DNA from: Blastomyces gilchristii SLH14081
Lineage: Eukaryota > Ascomycota > Eurotiomycetes > Onygenales > Ajellomycetaceae
NCBI RefSeq assembly: GCF_000003855.2
Contig: NW_003101678.1
Span: 310,001-374,000 of the forward strand
DNA: 64,000 bases
Reading direction: 5' to 3'
Of the stretch, positions 33,971 through 47,639 are shown piece by piece. Position numbers and translations under genes: made by a program. The notes under the pieces were generated by a model that worked only from the letters and a program-made list of their open reading frames with translations, had not been told where the DNA came from and did no database searches. Within the stretch, counting starts at the first letter, position 1; every line of letters starts with the position of its first letter.

Positions 33971-35957
33971 TCAAGATTGCAGAACTGCAGCATTTTTAAA
34001 ATACTCACTTCTCAGAGTTTTTATAATGTTTATTATTAACTATATATTTCTCATAGTAAGAGTAACACAGCTGTGATAAGTTATTATCTTAATATCATCT
34101 AATAAATAATCAGTATATATCTGTATAAATGTAAATATTTAGAAAATATATATTTAAAAAGTGTGATTAGAGTAGACTCTGCTATCACTTGAATGACATC
34201 AAGAACAGAATACTGAAATTAATGATTTTTCTTATCAATTTCATAGATAAGATATATGAAGATGATCTTAAAGAATATAAGATTCTCTAACTTCTGATAA
34301 AAATGAATCTCACAGAGAGACTCTATTTTCATGATATCAGAGACTGAGTATTATCAAAAAGTGTTACTTTTATATAATGTATATACACTTACTGTGATAA
34401 TTCACTCTCTGTATACATGACTGAGAGTTATAGCTTTCTCATACTGCACAGCTCTCTCTGAGATGCTGACACTGATTTATAACTCATACAGTCTCTCAGT
34501 TCAGTATGTACTGTGTGTATACAGCTCTGTGTACTGAGACTGTGTTAATCATTATAGCCTGGTATAATACTTACTTTTCACAGGCCATGTTTCATTTGAG
34601 AGAGAAAGAGAAAGATGTGACTATGATTTTATTAAGAGAGAATGAATAATTAGTAATATTAAATATAATTTAATTCTTCTGTATTTAAAATTTGATTAGT
34701 CTATACTCTTCAATTTGAGAGTTTCTAAGAGTGTTATAATAGTTTTTATATCAGCTTGAACTTAGTGATGAGTTGAAGAAGAAGAGAAAAGAGAGAAGAA
34801 AGAAATAAGAATAACTTATCTTTATAATATGAAAATAGAGAATCACTGCAATCATTCTCTCTAGTAATAAAGATCTGTTTTCTGTATGTATCTCTGATAT
34901 AGATTATATAATAACTGTATACAAAGAATATCAACACTGCTACACTGGCCGGTGAGACCATGAATTTCACATTTGATCTCATTTAATCTGGTCTCATACA
35001 TTTCTTGATGTGAGTCTCACCAGAACCAAGCCTTAAAAAAATCTGAAAATGAATCATTTCTGAGAGAAATGATGTGAAAAATGACCAGATTTAATTCAAG
35101 AACAGTGAAATGAAAGTAATTTCTCAGAATAAACTGTGAAAGATAATCATTCTTTTAAAATCAGAATGAAACTGAGACTGAAGATTAAAATCAGTCTCAT
35201 TCAGTTCATTCAGTGATTGCTTATATAATCAGAATTTGATAATGATTATTAATAATGCTCATGAAACAACTAAATATATTCTTGTACAAGTTTATTCTTC
35301 ACTTTCTCATGAAAACTACACTTCAATGATATACTGTGATCAGAGAGATTAAACTATCTGATAATTTCATGTTTTATAATTATAAGTTTCTTAATTATTT
35401 CTTCTTATAATTGTCTCTGATAATAGTGATAAATATCTTGACTTGAGTTAAACTTTCACTTCATTCTCATCTCTGTCAATGAAATTGTCAGAATATCACA
35501 TGTCATCAGTATAACAGTTGAATATATACTCTTAACAATTTTTCATAACTCTAGAATTGATTTGACACATAAATTTGTCAGATTATCTTGAAGATAGTGA
35601 TTAAATTCAGTTTTACAAGTATGTAGTTTTGCCTGATTTTCAGTTGTAATTAATGTATGCAAGTTCTGTTTCAAAGTTAGTATTATAGTTCTATATGATA
35701 TAAAGTATTATCAAAGATCATTACTTACTAGAGAATTGTATTTCACTATCTTCATATCTCAAACATCTGCTTATTCAAATCTCTGATAGTTAGTATTGTA
35801 GTAGTCTCAGACTAATTTAACATATGAGTCTCATTTCTTCTCTGTTTAATCTTGAGAAGTGTAGATATTAACTTGATAAGAGAGATCTAGTAGAGCTACT
35901 ACAGTATAATACTCTGTAAAAGATTGTTCAGTTTTACTGTAGTAATATATCAGTTTA

Positions 35958-36265
35958 TATAAGAAGCCTACGCTGAATAGATCAGTATAATATTGATAGG
36001 TCTTATATAAAAAAGATAAAAATATTAGAGAAGGAAAGAAAGAGAAAGTGTGAGAATCAGTGATCAAGATGAATATTTATATGCATATGTGATGGTATAC
36101 ACAGTGGAGCTTCGGGGCAGGAGAATATACGCGCGTTCATAGCAGCTGAGAATCAGTGATTGAGAATGACTGAGAATTGAAGTGTACATGTTTGAGAATG
36201 AAGTGGTTAGAATCTGTGAAGTGTAACAGAATAGTCTATATAATTGATCAGGCACAGCCTGCCAC
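35958..36265 (-). repeat. Gypsy-A2 3' LTR
   Basis: 308 bp, starting TATAAGAAGCC where the partner has TGTAAGAGGCC (two G-to-A changes). It carries one copy of the 54-bp unit duplicated in the Gypsy-A1 LTRs. Confidence 0.87.
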
Positions 36266-36299
36266 ATTAGTCCCTTCTTTCAGAAGCAGTTCTCATCAG

Positions 36300-39200
36300 T
36301 CAAAGGCCACTATTTCAGATAACACAGAACTCAGAGTTCAGGTCAGTTGATTATAGCTGACTCATTTCACAAGATATTGTCAGCTGCAGCTACAGAGTCT
36401 CTTATCAAGAATATTCTCAATCTCTTACTCAAGCTCATTATCTTCTTCTATGATGTCTGATGACTGTCAGTTAGAAGTCAGTTGAGAAGAGAACAGATCA
36501 GTGATAGTGCAGTGAAGCAAGCTTGTATAAAATACATTATAAATCTCTAATAGTGTGTCAAGACAGTAGTTATAACTATCTAGAACTTCTATCACTTTAT
36601 ACTTGATATAATGATAATCTAGCATATGAGATGAACATGTGATTCATATATTCTTAAGATTTAATTATATCAGATCTTCTATCTTATATTATTTGATAAG
36701 ATCTCAGTGAACATTGATTTGATTCTCTTAATCTTATTTCACAGTTGTTATGAAGATCTCTGCTTAATTACAGATATCTCAGAGTTTTATTACTATATTA
36801 TCAGTGATCTGAATTGAACTGTGAGAGTTCAGTATGAACTGTATAATCTCTAGAAGATTCAACACTTTCATGTGATATTCATATGTAAGAAAGAACAGAC
36901 TTACATCTGTTAAAACAGTATCTTAATCATTGATAGTGACCTCTGCATGTAGAAGAAGATTATATCAATCATCTTATAAGTAGTTACAGAACTTACAGAG
37001 ATAATTCTTTATGATCTGAATTGTTCATTCTGACACATCATCAGTCTCAGAGTGATAGACAGTTGATAGATAATATGTAATCTTGAGAACTTGACAGATT
37101 CTTGTTCAGAGAGTACTCACAAATTAACAGTCTCAGTTTAATACTATAGATCTCAGTAATCTGTGCATTTAATAGAACAGACTTCATAGAAAAGCTTCAG
37201 CAACTTGTTCAGTATTCATCTTATCATAAGATTTCAATATTATATCTTTGCTCAGTTAATTCATAATGATTATAATGTTTCTATAACTCTTACTCTCAGA
37301 TAGATTGACAGTGAAGTTAATTGCTACATCTCATCAGATTCTATCAGAGATATTAAGTGATTTTAATAGACCTTTTCTACAGTTCTTTCATAAGATAATA
37401 GAAGAACAGTAATTGCAGTTTCAGATAAAGCATCTGATACTGTTTAATATCTCAGATCAGTAGAACTCTTAAGAGATCATTTTATACAGTTGTTCACAGT
37501 CTGAATAGCTGATTATACACAAATCATGCATCTCTTGCATTATTCAAGTGTATAAGGGTTTGAAGTGAGAGACTCAGTATTATTCACAGAATCATAGAGC
37601 ATTATTATCATCAATTGAATATTCTGAGATATCAGTTCTTATACATAGTTCTGAGAGAAATCAGAGTGCTTCTTGATATACTACTTTGATGAGAGTCTGA
37701 AGAAGTTCATTCATCTGAGCTGCTGTATATCACAGTTCATTCAGTATAGAGAAAGTGAAGATATCAATGACAGTTCTAACTGAAGAAGCATATATAGTAT
37801 TATGAACTGTTTTATCTTGATCAACTAGTATCTTCAGATTTAAGAGCTGATGCTCTCAGTTCATTCAGCAAGTATCTATTACATCAGATAGTATATCTTA
37901 CTCTCATTATAAAAGAGTATCTGTCATTGAGTTCTGACTATCAGAACAGTAGTGTATTATAAAATAAAAGCAGCTTAAGAACTCAGACTATCATATCTGT
38001 CATTCAGTGAGTTTATAGATAGTTGTAAAGTATTTGAGATTCTTATGATCTATGACTATCTCAAATTCAGAGATACTTCAGAGTTCAGAGTCTCATTCTT
38101 CTAAATAGTGTATAATTGCAAGAAGTTTCTTATCATAGATCTTATAATTGTATTCAGTGAGACTCAGTTTCTTAGACATGAAGATATATAATTATAGAAC
38201 ATCTTTATTATTATATTATAATATCACTTCTTCTATTACATAGTCAGAGAAATCAGCTTCAATAACTGTCTTATAATCAGAATCAAATATTATTAGCAGA
38301 GAAGTATTAATGAATATCTTCTTTATCTGTGTAAATGCAGCTTCAGTATCTACTGATTATTAAAATACTGAGTCTTTCTTAGTGAGGTCTGTAAGTGATC
38401 TCATAATATCTGAGAAGTTTTGTATAAATTATCAATAGATGTTAGCAAATTCAATGAAGCTTTATATATCTTTCACAGTATATAGAGCTTCTCATTCAAG
38501 AATGATAGAGACTTTCTCAGAATTCATTTAAATCTCCTTATCAGCTTCTATAATAAAACTCAGATACTTGATACTCTTGACTTCAAAATCACACTTGTCA
38601 ATATCTATTGATAGTTCTGCTTCTCATAGTCATTGTAATATCTTTCACATATACTCTTGATATTCTTTTCTGAATTCATCAGTGAAGATGAGAATGTTAT
38701 CTAGATAAGTAGATACAAACTTATCAAGAAAATCTCAGAGTGCTCACTTGATATACTTCTGAAATATACTGAGAATATTAGTCAGTTCAAAGAGTGTAAC
38801 TATTCATTCAAAGAGATTATAACATATTTAAAATGCTGTAAGTCATTCATCTTCTTCAGTAATACAAATCTTATGAAATATGATGATGATATCTAGTTTT
38901 ATAAATCATTGAGCTCATCTGATCTGTGCTAGAGTTTCATTGATAAGAGATAAGAAATAATGATCTTTCTTTATCAATCTGTTCAGATCTTGATAGTTTA
39001 CACAGAATTAGAGTTCTTCATTCAGCTTCTTTACAAAGAGAATAGAAGCTGCAGTGAAAGAGTTACTAATATGTATGAATTTCTTATTCAACAGATCATT
39101 GAGTGTCTTCTGAAGAAGAAGGAGTTCATCTCAAGATATATTATAAAGAAGGTCTTACAGTAGCTCAGAGTTCTTATCATTCTTTTTTTCTAACTTGATA

Positions 39201-41000
39201 CTGTGATTCACCTCTGAGTCTTGTAAAGAAGATATATTTATAATATTATCTTATCAGAAGACATCTAGATATTCATAATATTATTGAGAGAGTTTCATAT
39301 AAGAATCTGTTATTATAATATGAGATAATTTTTCTAGAGCCTTTTTAATATCAGTCAGACTGATAGAATAGATTGATACATAGTTCTGCTATCAGTGATT
39401 CTTTCAGTGACTTCTTTTTCTGAGCATTTCATAGATATTGATAGAGATCTGTGTCAGATCAATAGTCTTGTGAATGTCATCTTCATGAATTCTATCATTG
39501 TTAGAGAATATCAAGCTTCTGTTTCAAGTATTCAATAAGATGTCTTGTTCAGATAGTCAGACAAGTTCTAATATAAGATTATAATCAAGATTATCAACTT
39601 CATATACATAGATATCTTCATATTGATGTTCTTTCATATCTATGATCAGCTTTATTATGTAACAGATATAAATGTCTTTTGAATCATCAAATTCTGTAAG
39701 AAGTCAAGATTTTAATAAAGAAATACACTGAAGATTATAATATCTTATAACTGAAGATTTTATCATTGCATAGTGATATAGATCACTGTTTATTATGACT
39801 TTCATATTATACATATTATCAATCACAGTAAATATAAGAATTGTATTCATTATCATCTTCTCTTTAAATTGTTATCATCTGATCTTTTCAAGCTTCTATT
39901 TATAAATTTGAACAGAAGCTAATCTTTTCTCTGTTTCACTCAGACATTCTTATAGTTATCTTCTGAATCTTTCTCTAATGTAATATAATTGACATGAACA
40001 GACACTGATTCATTCTTTGAATAAGAAGACACTGATCTTTCTCTCAAGTATGAAGATACATAGGTCAATCAGCAGTTGAAAGCAATGTGTTCTGATCAGT
40101 TACAGTTGATACACACTTCACATTAATGTTGATTAACAACTTCTTCAGAAGTGATCTCAGAGACTCAGAAGCCTGTTCAGACAGCAGAGACTCTTGCTTA
40201 TATATAGACATTTAAGTCTACTCAATTCATAACATCTGCATCATTATTATTTCTCAGCATGAGTGTATAAGTTGCTGAGATGTAATATCTTCTATCATTA
40301 TTCTGTATATTCTTCAGCTTAGTAAGACAGTCATTCATTGTCTGAAGCTGTGTGCAGAAGTCTTTATAAGTCTGATCTTCATCTGCACTTACAAGAGCTT
40401 ATAAGAGTTCAAAAGTTAATATCTTCTTAAGCATGCTAATCTTCATTCAGTTCTTCTAAGATTAATCATCTACTTCTAGAATCTTGATATTAAAGTCAGA
40501 GATGAATGTTGTAAGAGAAATGTTTCTCTATTAAACACTCTATAGTCAATCTAATGCTTTCTGTTGCATAGCAGTGTCTCAGAATAGAATATCAAGATAT
40601 TTCATAATAATATCAGACATTTATAACACTGATTCACATGCTTTTATTCATGAATGAAACTTCTGTTTCATGTGATCTTTCAATCATTTATTGATATATT
40701 AATCTTGATTGATTAATGAACTGATGACATCTTCATCTATACTCAGTTTCATGAGTATTTCCATTCTTCATGATAAGTAGAGAGTGAGATTGAAAGTATT
40801 AAAATATACAGAAGCATCTAAGCATTCTTTCAGTGCTTTTGTATTTAATTCTGTAGATGTTGAAATCATGTGAGTTAGTTATTAAATCTCTTTATATTGA
40901 CATTGTTGAGTTACATGTATATCAGCTATTTATTATTATTGTAGTTTCAACATTACTCAGAGTCACTGTGACACTGCATCTATACTTATATTCAGAGATT
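36300..41000 (-). pseudogene. Gypsy-A2 gag-pol remnant
   Basis: Read on the minus strand from right to left: gag (about 40,300-41,150), a CCHC zinc-knuckle trace (about 40,070-40,125), protease (about 39,550-39,850), RT (about 38,500-39,200; the YLDD box region near 38,690-38,705 has its last Asp changed to Asn), RNase H (about 37,950-38,350) and integrase (about 36,600-37,500). It is colinear with Gypsy-A1 51,183-55,800. Trp codons are frequently TGA, TAG or TAA. Non-functional. Confidence 0.78.
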
Positions 41001-41330
41001 CTTTTATATTATCATTAGACATAATTATATTGTTTATTAAATGTGTGATATCTGTGAAATTTGAAGAAGTATAATTGTATAAATATCTCATACATCTGAG
41101 TGTCAGAACTCTCAGGTCTTTCACTGATATTCTCTTTGTAGAATCTTATTACAGAGTCAGAGTGACTGATAAGCAGCTTCTATCTGAGAACTCAGTATTC
41201 ACTTAACTGTTTCTCTATTTCTTATATATCATTACACATTCAAATATCTCTTGATGAATAATTGTTCCTGATGAGAAGACAATACATGAATAATCATTTT
41301 CTAATAAGAAGACAATGAACATTTTTATAG

Positions 41331-41639
41331 TGTAAGAGGCCTATGCTGAATAGATCAGTATAATATTGATAGGTCTTATATAACAAAGATAAAAATATTA
41401 GAGAAGAAAAGAAAGAGAAAGTGTGAGAATCAGTGATCAAGGTGAATATTTATACATATATGTGGTGATGTACGCAGTGGAGCTTCAGGGCGGGAGAATA
41501 TACGCGCGTTCATAGCGGCCGAGAATCAGTGATCAAGAATGGCCGAGAATCGGAGCATACGCATTCAAGAATGAAGTGATTGAAATCTGTGAAGTGTAAC
41601 AGAATAGTCTATATGATTGATCAGACGCAGCCAGTCACA
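41331..41639 (-). repeat. Gypsy-A2 5' LTR, lightly mutated
   Basis: 309 bp. It retains CpG-rich patches (GGGCGGGAGAATATACGCGC; GCGGCCGAGAATC) that are partly lost in the 3' LTR of the same element. Confidence 0.87.
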
Positions 41640-43849
41640 GTTTATTCCTTATAGTAATAATAGCCTGCACTATAGTATTATCTCAGACTGAATTTCTTTT
41701 TAAGTGATTTAACTGCTTCTCAAGATAAGTAAATAAACTGTTATACACTTATCAGACTGACTGCAGCATTGATGTATAAGTGATAAAGACTGTCATTATT
41801 ATCTTATAAAACTGAAACAGTAAATTAATCACATATTTCAACTGAGTTTACTTTATATTAGAAAGTATCAATATCTGAATCTTTTTCTGATCAGAGTATT
41901 ACACTCAATGATTAATTATCTGATATAATTGAAGAGTCTGAACAGTTATCTTATATATTAAACTTCACTGTATTCTAATATTCTGTATCATATTCAGAGA
42001 TGTGACTGATTTATTTATTTATTGAATATTATAAAATCATTGTTATTATTTAGAGAAGATATAAATTACATTAATAATATTTTAAATCTGTGATATTTAA
42101 ATTATTAGTCAATCTATTCAAAATTAACAGTAGTGTTATTAAAAAGCATTATTAAAAAGCAATATTAAAAAGTGTTATTAAAAAATATTATCTTTTGTAA
42201 AGTGAATATAAAAGTTACTTAAATAATCACTTTTATCTCATTCTCATCTCAAGAATCAGTCATCTCATTATTCTTTATCTCAATATTAAGATTCTTTATC
42301 AGTGTTTATATCACAAGTTAAATCATATAAGTAATACAGAGAATATGATCTTGTTTATTATTTCAGAAATACAAAGTCAATTTTTACTTCAGACTCTTTA
42401 TTATAGTGTAGTTATTCACAGTATTATCAGTTATAATTGTAAGAAGACTGAGACTAATATCTCAATGATTATTTTTAATCACAGTTATTAATATCTCTGT
42501 TATATAATTCTCAGTATAACTACTGATCAATGATTTAAATTCAATTAATATCTCTTAATAAGTTCAGTTCTTATTAATATAATAACATGTAACTCTTATA
42601 AATGTAAGATTATTTATACTAGTTTATATATTCACTGTGAGAGATACTCTTCAATGATTCTTCAACTCTGATTCTAGATATTATATATTAACTTTATAGT
42701 GTGTCTCAAGATTAAACTGAAGACAGAATCAATGTAAAATATGAAGATTTGAATTAAGTATTTGAAGAAGTGTTCAGAATTTGAGATTTTCAATTAATTG
42801 AAGAGAAAGATTCAGAGATATATATATACAAAGTAATTATTCACAGAAGTTATCAGATAAGAGTTATAAAATCAGAGTACTAATATATGATTATTTTCAT
42901 ATGATTTTCTTCAAATTAGAAAGTTAGTGTTATCAAAAATTATTATCTGATAGAGTAACTTATCAGCTCAGTAGTAATTTTCTGATTATTTTTCTTTTAT
43001 TATCTGTATTCTGATAACTTCAGATATTAGAAAATTTCTTCAGAGCTATAATCAGTTTATAATAAATATTTCTGAATGAAGTTGTAATAATTATAGTAGA
43101 GAGATGACTCTTCAGTAATCTATAATATAATCTATTAATAATTATTTCATAGTTTATCTCAGTGTTTGTGTTAAGTTTTTCATAAATTTCATAGCCTGAA
43201 ATCAGATATGAAGAATGAAGTGATTATTTATTATAATTGAAAGAGAGTATTCTGTGTTGAATTGTAAATAATATAGACTTTGTAATTTACAGTGATTTCT
43301 TAAAGAGTTTATGAATCTTCAATAGAAGTAAAAGAAGTGAAAGAAGTGAATTCAGAAAATATAATAATAATTTAAGAAAAATAATAATTTATTTTCAATA
43401 ACTGATCACTGATGTGTGTAAGAAGAATTAATATAAGAGAAAATAATCTTATTTCTTAGCTTAGTTATAATTTTAATACTAACTCAGATTGAATATCATT
43501 GATATATAAAAGTAAATAAATAATCTTGATTAATCTCTATTATAGTTCTTGAAATATATTAATATTATAAAAGAGAGTATTACTAAATTATATTATCAGA
43601 TAATATCATTAAAAATATATTAATATTGTAAATATTAATATTGAAAAAATGTTGATACTTATACATTATAGTGATTTGTGAATCATGATAGTTAAATATA
43701 TATATATATATATATTATTCCTGACTTGATTACAACTTGTACAATAATTTTTAAAAACTCAAAATTAATTTTAATTATTAATAATTATGAACTTATAACT
43801 AACTAATATAAAAAGAAAAAAACTTTTTCTACTTATTATCTTTCTACTC

Positions 43850-44120
43850 TTTCTCATTCTTCTTATCATTCTTTATAATTCACTTCTCATTCTTCTTCTT
43901 CTTCTTATTCTTCTCATCTGAGATAATAATCATCTCAAAATCTTTCTCTGCTATCTTCTCAGAGAAGAATTCTCACTGCTCTCTCTCAGTCAGGTTAATC
44001 TGTGTCTCAAAATCCTGCATTTTCTAGTCTGCTGTCTCAGGTTTCATCTCAGTAGTAAGCAGATTAATATACTCAGAGAGTAGAGCTGTCTTCTTAATAT
44101 TCTGAATCATGAAGTGCATT
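43850..44120 (-). pseudogene. hAT-1 internal ORF remnant with acidic C-terminus
   Basis: The minus strand contains the same C-terminal reading as hAT-2 47,640-47,934. Here part of the terminal run still reads SDEKNKKKKNEK before a stop, so some Glu codons survive where the other copy has Lys. This suggests the ancestral protein ended in an acidic Glu run. Protein family not recognised. Confidence 0.5.
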
Positions 44121-44707
44121 CAAGATCTGAACAAGATCTCAATTCTCTTCTTCTCTATCAGCTTCTGCTAATCAATTAGAGAACAGAAGTGTTATTAAAA
44201 ATTATTATCTTTTAATAAATAAAAAACTTATCAGTTTTGACTTCTTTATCTCTTACTTTAATACTCTCTTAATCTTCTTCTATTATTACTTATTTACAGT
44301 AATACTCTTCTTCTCTCTCTCTCTCTTCATCTTAGTCTGAAATTATTCTCAGAACTTCTTCTGATCTTACTGTTACTGTATAAGGCTCTTCACTATCTTT
44401 TTCTTCAATCTCTCACAGATGATGCTATCTGCATTATTTCTATACTTAGTTCAGTCTAAATCTATCAGAAGTATTACTTAAAATTGTTATCATTCTACTC
44501 TCTTATAAAGTCTCTTCAAGATATTATAATATATCTTATAATCTGTCTTCTCTCACTTGAATATCTTCTTCTTCTCTCTCTTCAATCTGTGACAGTGCTC
44601 ATGCACCTTGATAATCTGCAGAACTGCAGAATATTTGAAGAGAAATAACATGATTAATTTCAGTGAGTGTTGAAGAGAGATGAAGGCAGATGAGACAGTC
44701 AGAAATA

Positions 44708-44708
<1 letters not shown>

Positions 44709-44740
<32 letters not shown>

Positions 44741-44806
44741 TAATAATGATGATAATAATAGTAATAATGATGATAATAATAATAATGATAATGATAATAA
44801 CAATGA
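44709..44806. repeat. (AAT)n microsatellite in hAT-1
   Basis: About 100 bp of AAT/GAT trinucleotide repeat. The mirror image is (ATT)n at about 47,020-47,107 in hAT-2, so it belongs to the element rather than arising independently. Confidence 0.88.
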
Positions 44807-45902
44807 AAGAGAGAGTGCATTGAAATATATTACTGACTTATCAAATATAAAGAGACTTAAAGAAAATATTAATAGCTTTCAGCAATGTACAGAAACAGCT
44901 ACAGTGTTGTATAGTAATATTATCTTCATTTAATACATGCACTGTTAATATTCTTTGTATACAGTTATTATATAATCTGTATCAGAGATACATGCAGAAA
45001 ACAGATCTTTATTACTAGAACAAATGATTACAGTAATTCTCTATTTTCATATTATAAAGATAAGTTGTTCTTATTTCTTTCTTCTCTCTTTTCTCTTCTT
45101 CAATCAATCACTAATTTTAAGCTGATATGAAAACTATTAAAACACTCTCAGAAACTCTCAAATTAAAGAGTATAGACTAATTAAATTTCAAATGTAGAAG
45201 AAATTAAATTATCTTCTACAGATTCAATTACTCACTCTTTCTTAAATAAAACAGCAGTCATATCTCTCTCTCCTCTCAATCAAACAAAACATGATCTGTG
45301 AAAAGCAAGTATCATGTCAGATTATAATAATCAACACAGTCTCAGCATGCAGAGCTGTATATATACAGTGCATACTGAACTGAAAGACTGTATGAGTTAT
45401 AAATCAGCAGCAGTATCTCAGAGAGAGCTGTGCAGTGTGAAAAAGCTGTAACTCTCAGTCATGTGTGCAGAGAATGAATTACTGTAGTAAGTGTATATGT
45501 ATTGAAGTAATGCTTTTTAATAACACTCAGTCTCTGATATAATGAAAATAGAGTCTCTTCATGAGATCTGTTTCTATCAGAAGTCAGAGAATCTTATATT
45601 TCTTAAGATTATCTTTACATGCCTTGTTCATGAAATCAATGAAGAGAATTATCAATTTCAGTATTCTGTTCTTAATATTATTCAAGTGACAGCAGAGTTC
45701 ATTCTGATCACACTTTTTAAGTGTATGTTTTCTAATTATTCATATTTATATAGATATATACTAATTATTTGTTAGATAATATTAAGATAATAACTTATCA
45801 TAGCTGTGTTATTCTCACTATAAGAGATACACAGTTAGTAATAAACATTGTAAAGACTCTGAAAAGTAAGTATTTTAAAAATACTGCAGCTCTGTAATCT
45901 TG

Positions 45903-46026
45903 ATTTTTTTTTATTTTTATTTTTTATTTTTTTATTTTTCTTTTCTTTTTATTTTTCTTTTCTTTTTATTTTTTTTTCTTTCTCTTTCTTTCTCTTTTTT
46001 TCTTTCTTTTCTTTTTTTCTTTCTCT

Positions 46027-46061
<35 letters not shown>

Positions 46062-46130
46062 TGTGATTTTTTCTTGTTATTTTTTTTTTATTTTTTTGTT
46101 ATTTTTTGTATTTTATATTTTTTTTTTAAT
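45903..46130. repeat. T-rich low-complexity tract in hAT-1
   Basis: About 230 bp of poly-T with interspersed C and A, counterpart of the A-rich tract at 33,846-33,970 in hAT-2 but longer, indicating slippage expansion. ORFs across it are pure Phe/Leu/Ser artefacts. Confidence 0.85.
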
Positions 46131-46225
46131 TAAAATGATATTAATTATAATCTGTGTTTAGAAAAGTAATAATATTTAATAACACTCTCTGTTGAATTTT
46201 CAACAAATGAGTACTATGGTATAAT

Positions 46226-46596
46226 GCCCCGGTGGCTGAATGGTTAATGCGGCCACCTGGTAGCACCTTGGCGTGGGAAACCAAGGCGCGTGGGTTCGAA
46301 ACCCGCAGGGGATACATTAAATCCGGAACTCAAGCACCTCAGGTTTCTAATAAATACAGAGGTGTACAAATCGCTTCAATGAATCGCTCTATATTCCTGG
46401 GCTGGGAAGTTATTATCGCATGTATCTAATTGTCACTTCTTTGTATTTTCCTATGTTCTTGTTATCTTGGCGTGGTCTCAACACCTGTATTTCCTCCTGT
46501 ATAATCAACACTTGACCTGTATTTAACATCACGCAAGGACTTATCATAAGCTCCGCTTGCATATGAGTATAATGGAAGAATAATAATAATAATAAA
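46226..46596 (+). mobile_element. tRNA-derived SINE, 371 bp, with 13-bp target-site duplication
   Basis: A tRNA-like head (46,226-46,310) carries a pol III A box (TGGCTGAATGG, about 46,232-46,243) and a B box (GGTTCGAAACC, about 46,293-46,303), with D-arm pairing TGGC/GCCA and T-arm GTGGG/CCCGC. The long extra-arm-like hairpin CCTTGG...CCAAGG suggests a class II (Ser/Leu-like) tRNA ancestor. A roughly 250-bp unrelated body follows, ending in a (TAA)n tail. Flanks are perfect 13-bp direct repeats ACTATGGTATAAT (46,213-46,225; 46,597-46,609). The unoccupied site is present in hAT-2 at about 33,738-33,780 (reverse strand). The SINE keeps normal GC content inside heavily mutated DNA. Confidence 0.9.
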
Positions 46597-47034
46597 ACTA
46601 TGGTATAATATTATGTAAGTGAGAAATGATTTCATGATCTCATTTAATACTATTTTCAATAATAGAATCAGAATGAAAATATGACTAAGAATTCAAACAT
46701 ATTCTTTATCTGAGACTAGATTTTTATTTGAAAAGTGAATCTGAGATCTTTAATATTTGAAATAATGTGATTTGAAATCAATGTAATGAACATAAATCAT
46801 GATCAGAAGTAATACTTTTAGACAATGTAACAACTGTAAAGTTTGATTCTAGTCTCAGACACGGTCACATAATCAGTCTAAACACTATGTATTGAATGAA
46901 GATGATATTACTATATAACACTGTAACTGTTTCTGTATATCTCTGAAAGCTCTTAATATTTTCTTTATCTCTTTATATTTGATAAGTCAGTAATATATTT
47001 CAATACACTCTCTCTTTTATTATTATCATTATTA

Positions 47035-47071
<37 letters not shown>

Positions 47072-47639
47072 CATCATCATCATTATTATTATCATTATTA
47101 TTATATTATTTCTGACTGTCTCTTCTGCCTTCACTTCTCTTCAATACTCACTGAAATTAATCATGTTATTTCTCTTCAAATATTATGCAGTTCTGTGAAT
47201 TATCAAGGTATGTAAGCACTGTCACAGATTAAAGAAAGAGAAGCAGAAGATGTTCAAGTGAGAGAAGACAGATTATAAGATATATTATAATATCTTGAAG
47301 AGACTCTGTAAGAGAGTAGAATAATAATGATTTTAAGAAACACTTCTGATAGATTTAGACTGAACTAAGTATAGAAATAATATGAATAGTACTGTCTATG
47401 AGAGATTGAAGAAGAAGATAGTGAAGAGTCTTATATAGTAGTAATGAGATCAGAAGAAGTTCTGAGAATAATTTAAGTTCAAGATAAAGAGAGAGAGAGA
47501 GAAGAAGAGTATTACTATAAATAAACAGTGATAAAAAGAGATTAAGAGAATATTAAAGTAAGAGATAAAGAAGTTAAAACTAATAAGTTTTTTATTTATT
47601 AAAAGATAATAATTTTTGATAATACTTTTATTCTCTAAT

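Larger units (their letters stand above)
35958..41639 (-). mobile_element. Gypsy-A2: second copy of the chromovirus, inside hAT-1
   Basis: LTRs at 35,958-36,265 (308 bp) and 41,331-41,639 (309 bp) match the Gypsy-A1 LTR family, with TGTGACTGGCTGCG at the minus-strand start. The 5-bp duplication is GTTTA (35,953-35,957 and 41,640-41,644). The unoccupied site survives in hAT-2 at about 50,150-50,175 (reverse strand). Total length is 5,682 bp. The coding remnants read on the minus strand, so the 5' LTR is the right-hand one. Confidence 0.9.
34941..46880 (+). mobile_element. hAT-1: second hAT-like copy, inserted in inverted orientation into hAT-2
   Basis: The left end TACACTGGCC at 34,941 (one transversion from TAGACTGGCC) and the right end ATCAGTCTA at 46,880. 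The 8-bp duplication AACACTGC (34,933-34,940) and AACACTAT (46,881-46,888) differs by two transitions. Removing Gypsy-A2 (5,682 + 5 bp) and the SINE (371 + 13 bp) leaves about 5,869 bp, colinear with hAT-2 in reverse. This nesting creates the apparent 10-kb palindrome centred near 45.9 kb. Confidence 0.85.

Noticed and set aside
44599..44820. Tyr/His-rich minus-strand ORF
   Set aside because: It is the translation of the (AAT)n/(GAT)n microsatellite.
46226..46310. A functional tRNA gene
   Set aside because: A and B boxes and T-arm are good, but acceptor and anticodon stems do not pair cleanly. The unit continues into a body with a TAA tail and is bounded by 13-bp direct repeats, so it is the head of a SINE.
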